The translations under genes were made by a program, and so were the position numbers. A DNA stretch of 64,000 nt, taken from NCBI RefSeq assembly GCF_031581065.1, contig NZ_JAVLBN010000001.1, positions 1 through 64,000 of the forward strand, written 5' to 3'. This stretch comes from Salibacter sp031581065 (GTDB lineage: Bacteria; Bacteroidota; Bacteroidia; Flavobacteriales_G; Salibacteraceae). How positions within the stretch are numbered: position 1 is the first letter of the stretch; every line of letters starts with the position of its first letter. The notes beneath the pieces were generated by a model. The model saw nothing but the letters and a program-made list of their open reading frames with translations, had not been told where the DNA came from and did no database searches. Shown in pieces: positions 16,621 through 25,255 of this stretch.

Positions 16621-18993
16621 ATGCAAAAATCGATTAACCTGGCGCTTCTGTTTTTGATGATGCCATTCTTCGCCTTTGCGCAGGAAAAATTCACCCTCTC
16701 AGGATACGTTAAAGAAGCCTCCAGCGGTAGTGAACTACTCGGGGCCACAGTCTATGTGACCCAGCTCAAAAACGGTGCCACTACTAACATGTACGGCTTC
16801 TACTCCCTCACACTGCCAAAAGGGAAATACAACATCGAGTATTCCTACCTCGGCTATCAAAAGAAAACCATTGAAATTGAACTCACTGAAGATACCAAGC
16901 GCGATGTAGAATTGGAAAGTAACAGTCAGCAGTTGCAGGAAGTAGTTGTTGAGGCAGAGCGACAAGATCAAAATGTGAAAGATGTACAGATGAGCGTTGA
17001 AAAGCTCACCATGGATAAAATCCAAAAGATTCCGCAGTTACTCGGTGAAGCTGATGTTATTAAAAGTATTCAGCTCAGGCCCGGAGTCTCTACCGTAGGC
17101 GAAGGTGCAACCGGATTTAACGTGCGAGGCGGTAATATCGATCAGAACCTCATCCTACTCGATGAAGCACCCATTTTCAACTCCTCTCACCTATTCGGGT
17201 TTTTCTCCACCTTTAATCCCGATGCGATTAAAGACGCAACACTTTACAAAGGTGGAATTCCGGCCCGTTACGGTGGCCGACTCTCAAGTGTTCTCGATGT
17301 GCGCCAGCGTGAAGGGAACATGCGCGAGTTCAAAGGAAAAGGCGGAATTGGGGCACTGTTTTCAAGACTTACATTAGAAGGCCCCATCGCGAAAGACAAA
17401 GTCAGCTTCCTCGTATCAGGAAGGCGTTCCTATGCCGACCTCTTCCTCAAACTGGATGATGAATTGGCCGATAACACAGCTTACTTCTACGACCTCAACG
17501 CCAAAGTCAACTGGAAAGTCAACGAAAACAACCGTATATTTTTATCGGGGTATTTTGGTAGAGACATCTTCAGTTTTGGTGATTTCTTCAGAGCCGGATG
17601 GGGAAACTCATCGTTTACTGCTCGTTGGAACCACCTCTTTTCTGAAAAGCTCTTTTCCAATTTCACAGCCTTCTACAGTAACTATTCTTACTCACTTGGA
17701 GCAGACCAGGGCGGACAGAGTTTCGACTGGCAATCGAACATTCAAAACACCAATTTCAAAGCAGATTTCACTTACTACCTCAACCCTAAAAACACGGTTA
17801 AGTTTGGTGTAAACGGGATGTACTACATCTTTGAACCGGGACAGGCCGAGGCTAGTGGCGAGTCCTTTACCAGTGAAATTGTGGTTCCGACCGAATATGC
17901 TCTTGAACCTGCAATCTATGCCAGCAACGAACAAAAGGTTGGCGAAATCGTGACACTCAAATACGGATTGCGTTACTCGCACTTTTTCAACCTCGGTAAG
18001 AGGGACGTAAACGTTTATCGCTACGGCAGACCAACAAATGACGCGGATATAATCGGATCTGAAAGTTACGATCAAAACGAAGTCATTGCCGATTACGGTG
18101 GATTTGAGCCGCGATTTGGAGCAAACATCCTCGTATCACCTGTGAGTTCGGTAAAAGCGAGCTACATGCGCACGAGACAATACTTGCATTTGGTTTCAAA
18201 CACCACGGCAGCTACTCCGCTGGATGTGTGGAAACCGGCAGGAGAATACGTAAAACCTGCCAAAGCCGATCAGGTTGTAGTAGGTTATTTCAGGAATTTC
18301 AAAAACAACACATACGAAGTGAGTACTGAAGTTTACGGAAAATGGATGTACGACCTGCTCGATTACAAAAACGGGGCTGAGCTGATTCTGAATGAAACAG
18401 TTGAAAATGAGTTTTTATCCGGTAGAGGAAGATCATTCGGATTGGAATTTATGGTGGAAAAGAAAAAAGGGGACTTTACTGGGTGGGTCAGCTATACACT
18501 GTCACGCACTCAACAAAAAGTTGAAGGCTACCAGGTTGGCGATTACACTGAGGCCAAAAACGGCATCAATAACGGAGAATGGTACTCATCAAACTGGGAC
18601 AAAACGCATGATGTAACAGTAGTTGCCAATTACGATATCTCCAAAAAATGGAGTGTTGCTGCCAACTTTACTTTCCAAACAGGCAGACCCATTACCTACC
18701 CGATGGGCAAATACTACTATGACGGCAAGCTCATTCCCAATTTCAAAAACAGAAATAATGAACGACTACCGGCTTACCACAGGTTAGATTTATCGGCTAC
18801 TCTAAACCCAGAGTCAATATCTGATAAATTCAGTTACAGCTTAACCTTTGGAGTTTACAATACTTATGGCAGGAAAAACCCCTATTCCATTTACTTCCAG
18901 CAAAGCGAAAACAATCCATTACAAAGCGAGGCAGTGCGCTTAGCAATTATCGGTATTCCGGTGCCTGCGGTAACCTTTAACTTTGAATTTTAA
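16621..18993 (+). CDS. TonB-dependent outer-membrane receptor with CarboxypepD_reg-like domain
   Basis: This 790-residue protein has a signal peptide (1-20, FFAFAQ/EKF) and a carboxypeptidase-regulatory-like beta domain (23-100). A plug domain follows (about 110-230; VIKSIQLRPGVSTVGEGA, FNVRGGNIDQNLILLDEAPI, GGIPARYGGRLSSVLDV). The rest is a 22-strand type barrel ending in the aromatic terminus TFNFEF. It imports an unknown ligand with TonB energy. A DUF4249 lipoprotein gene follows 3 bp after the stop. This pairing is common in Bacteroidota and suggests a receptor/surface partner unit, unlike SusC/SusD. No degradation genes adjoin it, so polysaccharide use is not implied. Confidence 0.93.
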   Translation: MQKSINLALLFLMMPFFAFAQEKFTLSGYVKEASSGSELLGATVYVTQLKNGATTNMYGFYSLTLPKGKYNIEYSYLGYQKKTIEIELTEDTKRDVELESNSQQLQEVVVEAERQDQNVKDVQMSVEKLTMDKIQKIPQLLGEADVIKSIQLRPGVSTVGEGATGFNVRGGNIDQNLILLDEAPIFNSSHLFGFFSTFNPDAIKDATLYKGGIPARYGGRLSSVLDVRQREGNMREFKGKGGIGALFSRLTLEGPIAKDKVSFLVSGRRSYADLFLKLDDELADNTAYFYDLNAKVNWKVNENNRIFLSGYFGRDIFSFGDFFRAGWGNSSFTARWNHLFSEKLFSNFTAFYSNYSYSLGADQGGQSFDWQSNIQNTNFKADFTYYLNPKNTVKFGVNGMYYIFEPGQAEASGESFTSEIVVPTEYALEPAIYASNEQKVGEIVTLKYGLRYSHFFNLGKRDVNVYRYGRPTNDADIIGSESYDQNEVIADYGGFEPRFGANILVSPVSSVKASYMRTRQYLHLVSNTTAATPLDVWKPAGEYVKPAKADQVVVGYFRNFKNNTYEVSTEVYGKWMYDLLDYKNGAELILNETVENEFLSGRGRSFGLEFMVEKKKGDFTGWVSYTLSRTQQKVEGYQVGDYTEAKNGINNGEWYSSNWDKTHDVTVVANYDISKKWSVAANFTFQTGRPITYPMGKYYYDGKLIPNFKNRNNERLPAYHRLDLSATLNPESISDKFSYSLTFGVYNTYGRKNPYSIYFQQSENNPLQSEAVRLAIIGIPVPAVTFNFEF

Positions 18994-18996
18994 GCC

Positions 18997-19863
18997 ATGA
19001 TGAAAAAACTGAGTATCATATTCGCGGTTCTGACAATTGGCTTTACAGCCTGTACAGATGTTGTGGATCTCGACATCGATGAAAAAGAAGATGCACTCGT
19101 GGTTGATGGTCGCGTTCTCACATCAGACAGCGTTCAAACAGTTCGCCTGAGTCGCACAACTGATTATTTCAATCCGCAATTCCCTGACTACGAAGCAGAG
19201 AAAAATGCTACAATCAGGTTTTACGAGAACGAAGCTTACATTGGGAATTTTGTTTTTGTTGACTCTACAAATCGCTTTCAAATTCTTCATCAGGCAGTAG
19301 TTGGAAACAGCTACCACATTGAAATTGAAACAGAAAGTGGTGAAAGTTTTCGGTCAGAACCGGAAACTATTCGTCAGGTGAGCGAAGTTGATTCCATCTA
19401 CTACAAAAAAGAAAAATTGACTGATTTCTTCGACTCCACATACAGCGTTTACATCAATGCCCAGGAATTGCCCGGTAAGGGAGACAATTACCAATGGAAA
19501 ACGTACTTAAACGGTAATTATCAAAACCAGCCTGATGACCTCACATTTTTTAATGACGACTTTGTTGATGATGAATACATAGAAGAGGCATTGATGTATG
19601 TCCTTGATCAGGAAGAATTTGATCAGAGAGCGAACGCTAATAACGAAATAGAAGTTTACATTGAGCAATTAGGCATAACAAATTCGTATTACGACTTCCT
19701 TTTTCAACTGAGTCAGCAGAGCGCAAGTGGCGGTCCCTTTGCAGCTCCACCGGCACAAATTGTGGGAAACATCATCAAAGAAAACAGCGATGAGGAAAGA
19801 GCTTTGGGTTACTTTTACGCTGCCGATGTGGATGTATCTGATACGATTGTAATCAGGAGGTAG
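18997..19863 (+). CDS. DUF4249 domain-containing lipoprotein
   Basis: This 288-residue protein has a lipoprotein signal ending TIGFTACTD (lipid cysteine near residue 19). The mature part starts DVVDLDIDEKEDALVVDGRV and continues as beta-rich DUF4249 (VRLSRTTDYF, ATIRFYENEAYIG, TLR-like GNSYHIEIETESG). DUF4249 proteins nearly always follow TonB receptors. Their role is unknown, and a surface substrate-handling part is inferred. Start ATG 18997, or ATG 19000 one codon later. It is the second gene of the operon. A motif copy at 19352 encodes RSEP. Confidence 0.88.
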   Translation: MMKKLSIIFAVLTIGFTACTDVVDLDIDEKEDALVVDGRVLTSDSVQTVRLSRTTDYFNPQFPDYEAEKNATIRFYENEAYIGNFVFVDSTNRFQILHQAVVGNSYHIEIETESGESFRSEPETIRQVSEVDSIYYKKEKLTDFFDSTYSVYINAQELPGKGDNYQWKTYLNGNYQNQPDDLTFFNDDFVDDEYIEEALMYVLDQEEFDQRANANNEIEVYIEQLGITNSYYDFLFQLSQQSASGGPFAAPPAQIVGNIIKENSDEERALGYFYAADVDVSDTIVIRR

Positions 19864-20450
19864 CGAGTTATTCTGATCACAAAAGTTTTTTCATTTCAGG
19901 TAGGTAGAAACCGAAAATACAAGTGATACTTTATTGAAAATCTGTTCATTAAAAAACTTTTCTAAAGTTTTGAACTTTAGAAAAGTTAACGGAACCATGA
20001 AGCAATGAAGTACCATTAAGATGCAGGTCGAGTTTTAAGCCCCGCGAATAACATATTTCCAATTTCGTTCTTGAGCTAGTGAATCTTAGACTTTGGACCC
20101 AGCCAAAGCTTAGTTGAACTCAGACCTACTGACGCTTGCGTTCAGCACTATAAGCTCGTGACGAAAGGAACGGGGTCCTTATCAACTTAAACATCCAATA
20201 ATTCCACAACATTATTTGAATGGATCTAGACCTCGGCCTTGACCTTGACCAGGGCCTGGACCTATCCGCTCAAGCGATCCTTAATTAAACAACAATCCTA
20301 AATTTTAATTCGTAGGCCTCGTCTCATCAGTCAGCGATATAATTGAGTTTGTCCTTTTGCCTTGATGCAAAAATCTAAGGATGATTTAAAATGCCCTTTC
20401 ACAAAACCGAAATTTCTCGTAGTTTTCGGATGTGTTAAATCCTATTAATT
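19864..20450. repeat. Intergenic region with dispersed repeats
   Basis: 587 bp without a supported gene. It holds a hairpin repeat (19955-19987). Small inverted repeats occur: CTTTGG..CCAAAG within CTTAG..CTTAG (about 20087-20112) and CTGACG..CGTTCAG (about 20130-20146). An inverted copy of the GTCCCGTTCCTTGCGTCACG block (20152-20185) and CCTCGGCCTTGACCTTGACC (about 20230), the inverse of tracts near 5217 and 15702, are also present. No terminator with a T run was seen after the DUF4249 gene. Confidence 0.68.
19955..19987. repeat. Perfect 15-bp stem hairpin repeat, copy 2
   Basis: The arms AACTTTTCTAAAGTT (19955-19969) and AACTTTAGAAAAGTT (19973-19987) are identical to copy 1 at 16285-16317. 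The loop differs (TTG versus CCA), so the stem rather than the loop is kept. Confidence 0.88.
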
Positions 20451-21161
20451 ATGAGAAATCTATTCACGCTTATCTTCATCACATTTTCCTGTGCTGCATT
20501 CGCTCAACCCCAAAACTTCACTGCCGATAGCATTGATTCTAAATATGGAATTGAATACTACAAACGCTACAACAGCTTTCTGGGAGGCGAAGAACAACGC
20601 ATGTGTAGCGGCTCGCCCTGTAACGAACAAATTGAAGATCACTACAAAAACGGAGAGCTCCTCCACAAAGGATATTACACTGAAGGTCAGCTTGTGACTT
20701 TCAAAAACTACTATCCTGACGGAACAGTAGAGCGCGACTTCAAACGTGTTAGTCCGGTCAAGTGCAAGATCGCCAAGTATTATCCCAATGGCAACCCAAA
20801 ATCTGAAGTAACTTATTTTAAAGGAAACCCAATCGAGTGGACAGATTACTACCCGAGCGGACAGGTAGAGTTCAATGAAGAATATGACCGCAACTACCAG
20901 TATTACGAAATCCAGGAATCTTTTTATAAAGACGGTCAGCACCAGTTTGTACTGGAACTGGAGAAAAAGCGCAAAATGCTTTACTCCAAAAAGGAATACT
21001 ACAAAGACGGTACACTAAAAGCTGAAGGTGAAATGAAATTCAATACCGCTACAGGTGTTTACATGAAAATCAACTGGTGGATCTATTACAACGAGCAAGG
21101 TGATGCAACGGTAAAAAAAGAGTATGTGAATAACGGAGTTGTTACTGAGAAAGAGATGTAG
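20451..21161 (+). CDS. Exported MORN-variant (YwqK-like) repeat protein
   Basis: This 236-residue protein has a signal peptide (1-19, TFSCAAFAQ/PQN). It then has MORN_2-type repeats: FKNYYPDGTVERDF, YYPNGNPKSEVTYFKG, YYPSGQVEFNEEY and YYKDGTLKAEGEM. Databases often name such proteins toxin-antitoxin system YwqK family antitoxin. That label has little meaning here because no toxin adjoins it. The repeats make extended beta sheets that probably act in envelope binding. It stands alone between two repeat-rich gaps. The function is unknown. Confidence 0.75.
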   Translation: MRNLFTLIFITFSCAAFAQPQNFTADSIDSKYGIEYYKRYNSFLGGEEQRMCSGSPCNEQIEDHYKNGELLHKGYYTEGQLVTFKNYYPDGTVERDFKRVSPVKCKIAKYYPNGNPKSEVTYFKGNPIEWTDYYPSGQVEFNEEYDRNYQYYEIQESFYKDGQHQFVLELEKKRKMLYSKKEYYKDGTLKAEGEMKFNTATGVYMKINWWIYYNEQGDATVKKEYVNNGVVTEKEM

Positions 21162-21345
21162 GAATCTGAATTGCTTATCAGTAGCTGCCACAAAGGCACC
21201 AGGTCACAAAGTCTATTCTTAGTGCTCTTTGTGACTTTGTGGCTAATGAATAGTATTTAAGATTTCGATCTGCAATTGGCATTCCTCTAGCCATATCTCG
21301 ACTACGCTCGATATCCGGGCTTTAAAATTTATACTTACTTCAAAC
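21162..21345. repeat. Short intergenic repeat block
   Basis: CCACAAAGGCACC..GTCACAAAG with CTTTGTGACTTTGTGGC (21188-21245) is an imperfect inverted repeat and an inverted relative of the 5460 and 16377 blocks. ATATCTCGACTACGCTCGATAT (about 21292-21313) is a further inverted repeat. Confidence 0.65.
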
Positions 21346-23598
21346 CTATTTCTTTTTCTTCCATTTGTAAACAATCATCAACAAAACAGGGAGCAGAAAA
21401 AGATCAGCGATGACTGCAAAAAGGAGCGTGATACTCACGAGTAACCCAACATAGTAAGTACTCGCAAAAGTACTCAGGATCAAACTAATGAATCCGCTAA
21501 TAAGAATAAGTGATGTTACTGTTATCGCCTTTCCGGTAGTGATAGATGCAGACTTGAGCGCGTACAGAATCGATTTTCCGTTCCGCAATTCCAGGTTTAC
21601 TTTACTCATGTAGTGAATAGTATCATCCACAGCAATTCCAAAAGCAATTGTAAAAATGATGCTTGTCGTTACCTTGAGGTCGATATCGGCAAATCCCATG
21701 ATTCCGGCTATGATGAGCAACGGCATAACATTCGGAATTAATGTCGCAATGATGACGGGAACGGATCTGAACAAAACACCCATAATAAGCGCGATTACCC
21801 CAAAAGCGATCAGCAATCCGTAAAGCATATTTGACGCCAACGTTTTGTTGCTCTTGTCAACCAACAACCCCATTCCTGTTAGCCTGAAATCCACTACAGA
21901 CGTATCGATCTTTGCAGGTAACTCTTCGCGCATTTCAGCATTTTTTTGGAGAAGAACGTGACCACCCAAATCGCGTATTTTCCCGCTGAACCTGGCTTCT
22001 TTCAAGTCCTCAGTCACAAAATAGTTGAACTGCTCGCGGTCTTTAAACTTATCGATCAGCTGCTTCACCCGTGTGTATTCTTTTTCGGTCGGAACCTTAT
22101 AAGCATCCGGATTACCACCATTCAAAGCCTGGTTGGCCATTTTCACATAAGTGAGTGGTGAAAACGAAAAACCGATATCATACTGATCTTTCAGGTAATT
22201 CTCAACCTTTTGAAATTCCTGAACAGCTTCGTAATCGAAAACTGTTTTAGATGAATCAGTAACAAAAAGCGCCATCTCAAACGGACGCACACCGCTGTAA
22301 TGTTTTTCAAAAAATTCAAAATCCTGCCTGTGCGGATCATCCTCAGCCAAATCTTCGAGCAGATAATTATCAACGCGCATTTGCGAAATACCCACTCCGG
22401 CAAGCACTAACACAACAGCAGATAAACCCACAATCAGTTTTTGATGGCTCAACATCCAACCAAAAGCCATGTGCATGTACTTTCTCCAAAAATTCGACTT
22501 GAGCGTTGATGGGAGAGTCGGCTTTTTGCGTAAAATCAAGATTGACGGCAACAGCGTAAAGGCGAGTATAAAAGCAATAAACACCCCGATTGCCGTGTAA
22601 ACACCAAAGTCTCTTATCGGCTGGATGTTAGCAGTAAGTAAAGTCAAAAAACCAACAGCCGTAGTCAGTGAAGTGAGGAAGGTCGCCAGCCCAACTTGCT
22701 TAAATGCCACTTTGAGCGCTTCGATTTTAGTTTTACCCAGCCTCAACTCTTCCAGGTATCGCGTGATGATATGAACCACATCACTCACTCCTACTACAAA
22801 CAATATCGTTGGCAGCAATACCGCCATGATATCGAGCGGTTTATCGGTCAGAACCATAAGCGCTACCACCCAAATAACGGAAAGGAGTACGACTGATAGC
22901 GGTACCCACACGCCCCAAAAGGATCTGAACGAAATGATTAAAAAGATGATGAGTAAAACAATCCCGGCCGAGATGAACAAAGCTGTTTCCTCTTTCATCT
23001 TTTGGATATAATATTTTTGGCCGTGTATGCGCCCTGCGATGTGAACATCTTCAAAATCGTACTGTGCAACTGCATTATCAATGTCGGTAACGAGCGAGTC
23101 ACTTTGATCTTTTGAGAGGTACGGCTCGGCCTGTAACGAGATACTCACCGATTTTGCATCCTCGCTAAAAAACGACCCGATGAGGTGTTCGCTGCGATAA
23201 ATTCTCGTGGAGTCTGAGGAATATTTTACCGGTTCATCAGGGTGTAAATACGGTACGTTGATCGGACCAAAAGGCCCCATCACAACCTGACTAATACTCG
23301 TGGGAGATTGTACGCGCTCAACCAGGTTGGTCTTTTTTAAATCATCGGTCAATGAATCTACTTTAGATAAAAAGTCTGTGTTGAAAATACCATCTTGCTT
23401 TTCCAGCGCGATGAGTACAAACTCGTTATCGGGGTAAAACTTTTCGCGGTAATCTTTATAGAAGGCGAGATCGGGATCATCGATTGGGAAAAAACTCTCA
23501 AAGTCGTAATCGAAAGTCACCCTTGGCAACAGAAAGGCTGCAACGATTGACAACGTGGCAATTATGATGAGGGCTGCGCGAGCAGTATTTTTATACAT
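21346..23598 (-). CDS. RND/MMPL-family (patched-like) membrane transporter
   Basis: This 750-residue protein has a first membrane helix (about 8-26) and a periplasmic loop (about 35-190). Six helices follow (about 195-365), then a second large loop and a second six-helix set ending in a basic tail (VYKWKKKK). GIAVDDTIHYMSK in the second half and GVSDVVHIITRYLEE in the first are the paired RND helix-4 motifs carrying acidic proton-relay residues. The 12-helix, one-chain form fits the HAE3/MMPL class, which works without an AcrB-type partner set. The substrate may be a lipid or hydrophobic compound. It stands alone on this strand. Confidence 0.88.
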   Translation of the reverse strand: MYKNTARAALIIIATLSIVAAFLLPRVTFDYDFESFFPIDDPDLAFYKDYREKFYPDNEFVLIALEKQDGIFNTDFLSKVDSLTDDLKKTNLVERVQSPTSISQVVMGPFGPINVPYLHPDEPVKYSSDSTRIYRSEHLIGSFFSEDAKSVSISLQAEPYLSKDQSDSLVTDIDNAVAQYDFEDVHIAGRIHGQKYYIQKMKEETALFISAGIVLLIIFLIISFRSFWGVWVPLSVVLLSVIWVVALMVLTDKPLDIMAVLLPTILFVVGVSDVVHIITRYLEELRLGKTKIEALKVAFKQVGLATFLTSLTTAVGFLTLLTANIQPIRDFGVYTAIGVFIAFILAFTLLPSILILRKKPTLPSTLKSNFWRKYMHMAFGWMLSHQKLIVGLSAVVLVLAGVGISQMRVDNYLLEDLAEDDPHRQDFEFFEKHYSGVRPFEMALFVTDSSKTVFDYEAVQEFQKVENYLKDQYDIGFSFSPLTYVKMANQALNGGNPDAYKVPTEKEYTRVKQLIDKFKDREQFNYFVTEDLKEARFSGKIRDLGGHVLLQKNAEMREELPAKIDTSVVDFRLTGMGLLVDKSNKTLASNMLYGLLIAFGVIALIMGVLFRSVPVIIATLIPNVMPLLIIAGIMGFADIDLKVTTSIIFTIAFGIAVDDTIHYMSKVNLELRNGKSILYALKSASITTGKAITVTSLILISGFISLILSTFASTYYVGLLVSITLLFAVIADLFLLPVLLMIVYKWKKKK

Positions 23599-23769
23599 GC
23601 AATTTTCCTGGTTGAGTTACTGGCAAAGTAACCATATTAATAAGAACTTGTTTTTGAAATCGGTCAGTTTTTGAAGTAGAAGTAAACATGATTAGTGATA
23701 GAATATGTTGTTGAATGACAATAGTACATTAAGAAAATGCTAAACTTAATCATAGATATTAAACGATAG

Positions 23770-23952
23770 GTTTTCTTCGTTCTACTGAATAACGTTTTTT
23801 TTGAATTTGCGAACCTTCATCAGCCTCAAATAACAAAATTCCTTGTGAAAAACGGTGGTGATCCCACAATCAAAGATGTGTGGGGAAACACGGCCATCGA
23901 TCAGGGAAAAATGCAGGGTTCGAAATGGATTGATACGTTAAAAACCGATTAA
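23770..23952 (+). pseudogene. Ankyrin-repeat gene remnant
   Basis: A frame open from the stop TAG 23767-23769 to TAA 23950-23952 has no start codon. It encodes FANLHQPQITKFLVKNGGDP followed by TIKDVWGNTAIDQGKMQG. GADP-like NGGDP and WGNTAID are ankyrin consensus turns, so this is the last repeat plus C-terminus of a lost ankyrin protein. It is followed by a good terminator that probably belonged to that gene. The upstream part is missing, so the gene is broken. Confidence 0.72.
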
Positions 23953-23980
23953 ATTTGCTTTTTTCGTATTACATTTGGAC

Positions 23981-24012
23981 AAACTCCCGTTCTTTTGAGC
24001 GGGAGTTTTTTT
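23981..24012 (+). terminator. Rho-independent terminator after the ankyrin remnant
   Basis: AAACTCCCG (23981-23989) pairs with CGGGAGTTT (24000-24008), followed by T to 24012. Confidence 0.88.
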
Positions 24013-24023
24013 AATTTGCAGAG

Positions 24024-24725
24024 ATGAGATTTTTAACCATTATTTTTCTATTCTCAATTTCAATTGTCGGCTTCAGTCAGGAAGTTCACACATCAGGTGC
24101 TCTGAAAAATGCCATGAAAAAAGGCGATCTATCAGCACACCTCAGTTTAGACTCTCTCAAAACCAAAAAGAATCTCTATGCTTTGGGTCCGCTAGAAGGT
24201 CTAAAAGGTGAAATCATCATTCTCAATAGCGAACCGCTCATCGGGTTTGAAAAAGATCAAAAACCAGTTGTCGAGAGCTCATTCAACCACAAAGCGAGCA
24301 TGCTCGTTTGGGCTCAGGTTGAAGAATGGAAAGAAATCAAAATTCCCGCTTCGGTCAGATCCAAAAAGGAATTGGAAAACTTCATCCAAAAGACAGTTCA
24401 AGAAAACGGCATCTCCTCTTCTACTGCCTTTCCGTTTTTGGTTGAAGGGGAATTCAGCTCGGTAGACTGGCACGTTGTCAACTGGGACAAAAACGACACA
24501 GAGCACAGCCACCACAAACACAAGACTTCTGGTCCGCACGGAACAAAAACCGATTTAAACGGAATTATCTTAGGTTTCTACAGCGATCATCACAAAGGAG
24601 TTTTCACACACCACACGACAAACATACACATGCATATAACGGATAACAGCCACTCGTTTGCAGCTCATGCAGATGATGTAACACCATCCGATGTTGTTTT
24701 AAAAATACCAAGCTATGGCGATTGA
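24024..24725 (+). CDS. Acetolactate decarboxylase family protein, exported
   Basis: This 233-residue protein has a signal peptide (1-18, SIVGFSQ/EVH). The mature part follows the ALDC fold: SGALKNAMKKGDLSAHLSL, LYALGPLEGLKGEIIILN, FPFLVEGEFSSVDWHVV and GIILGFYSDHH...IHMHI. H202, H204 and H215 have the same +2/+11 spacing as the zinc histidines of Bacillus brevis ALDC, which I recall as H194, H196 and H207. E63 fits the active-site glutamate. Family members convert acetolactate to acetoin. An insert HSHHKH (161-166) adds histidines. The exported location and neighbours give no acetoin pathway, so the substrate is uncertain. It overlaps the next gene by 11 bp. Confidence 0.8.
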   Translation: MRFLTIIFLFSISIVGFSQEVHTSGALKNAMKKGDLSAHLSLDSLKTKKNLYALGPLEGLKGEIIILNSEPLIGFEKDQKPVVESSFNHKASMLVWAQVEEWKEIKIPASVRSKKELENFIQKTVQENGISSSTAFPFLVEGEFSSVDWHVVNWDKNDTEHSHHKHKTSGPHGTKTDLNGIILGFYSDHHKGVFTHHTTNIHMHITDNSHSFAAHADDVTPSDVVLKIPSYGD

Positions 24726-25185
24726 TATTCATAATGAAAGAAAAAAAGCAATCGATCAACTGCGATCATTGAATGAAACTGTAAAGCCGGTATTCGGCAT
24801 TATGACACCTCATCACATGGTTGAGCATCTTGGCGAAACTGTTATCATGTCGAATGGTAAAGTGGAGCTTCCATTGATGGTTGATGAAAATAAAGCCCTC
24901 GCTTCAAAGGAGAAGATTATTGACGGTGAGGCGCCAATCCCGAAAGGTGTCGTTACGCCCGGCTCTGACCAAAAACTAAAAGATTTGCGTTTTAAGTCTC
25001 TCGATGAAGCGATTGATAAGTTGGAAAAAGGATTGGAAGCATTTGACGATTACTTCATCAACAACCCCAACTCAAAACCGATGCATCCCATGATGGGCAA
25101 CCTCGATCACTCAGAATGGATCGTGTTTCACAACAAGCACTTCAAACATCACTTTGAACAATTTGAGCTATTAAAAGCCGAATAA
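24715..25185 (+). CDS. DUF1569 / DinB-like domain protein
   Basis: This 156-residue soluble protein overlaps the decarboxylase homologue by 11 bp, so the two are translationally coupled. It has MTPHHMVEHLGETV near the start and HPMMGNLDHSEWIVFHNKHF near the end. These are the histidine clusters of DinB-superfamily four-helix bundles (DUF1569), which often bind a metal. Similar proteins occur in Bacteroidota without known function; some are named for ring-opening enzymes on weak grounds. A motif copy at 24961 encodes PGSDQ in a loop. A partnership with the decarboxylase homologue is inferred only from coupling. Confidence 0.74.
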   Translation: MAIDIHNERKKAIDQLRSLNETVKPVFGIMTPHHMVEHLGETVIMSNGKVELPLMVDENKALASKEKIIDGEAPIPKGVVTPGSDQKLKDLRFKSLDEAIDKLEKGLEAFDDYFINNPNSKPMHPMMGNLDHSEWIVFHNKHFKHHFEQFELLKAE

Positions 25186-25255
25186 GTCTTATTTAGAATA
25201 ACTAAAAATAGGTATTGTAGGAGTAAGTGGGAAAAACCACCTTTGCAACCGCAAA

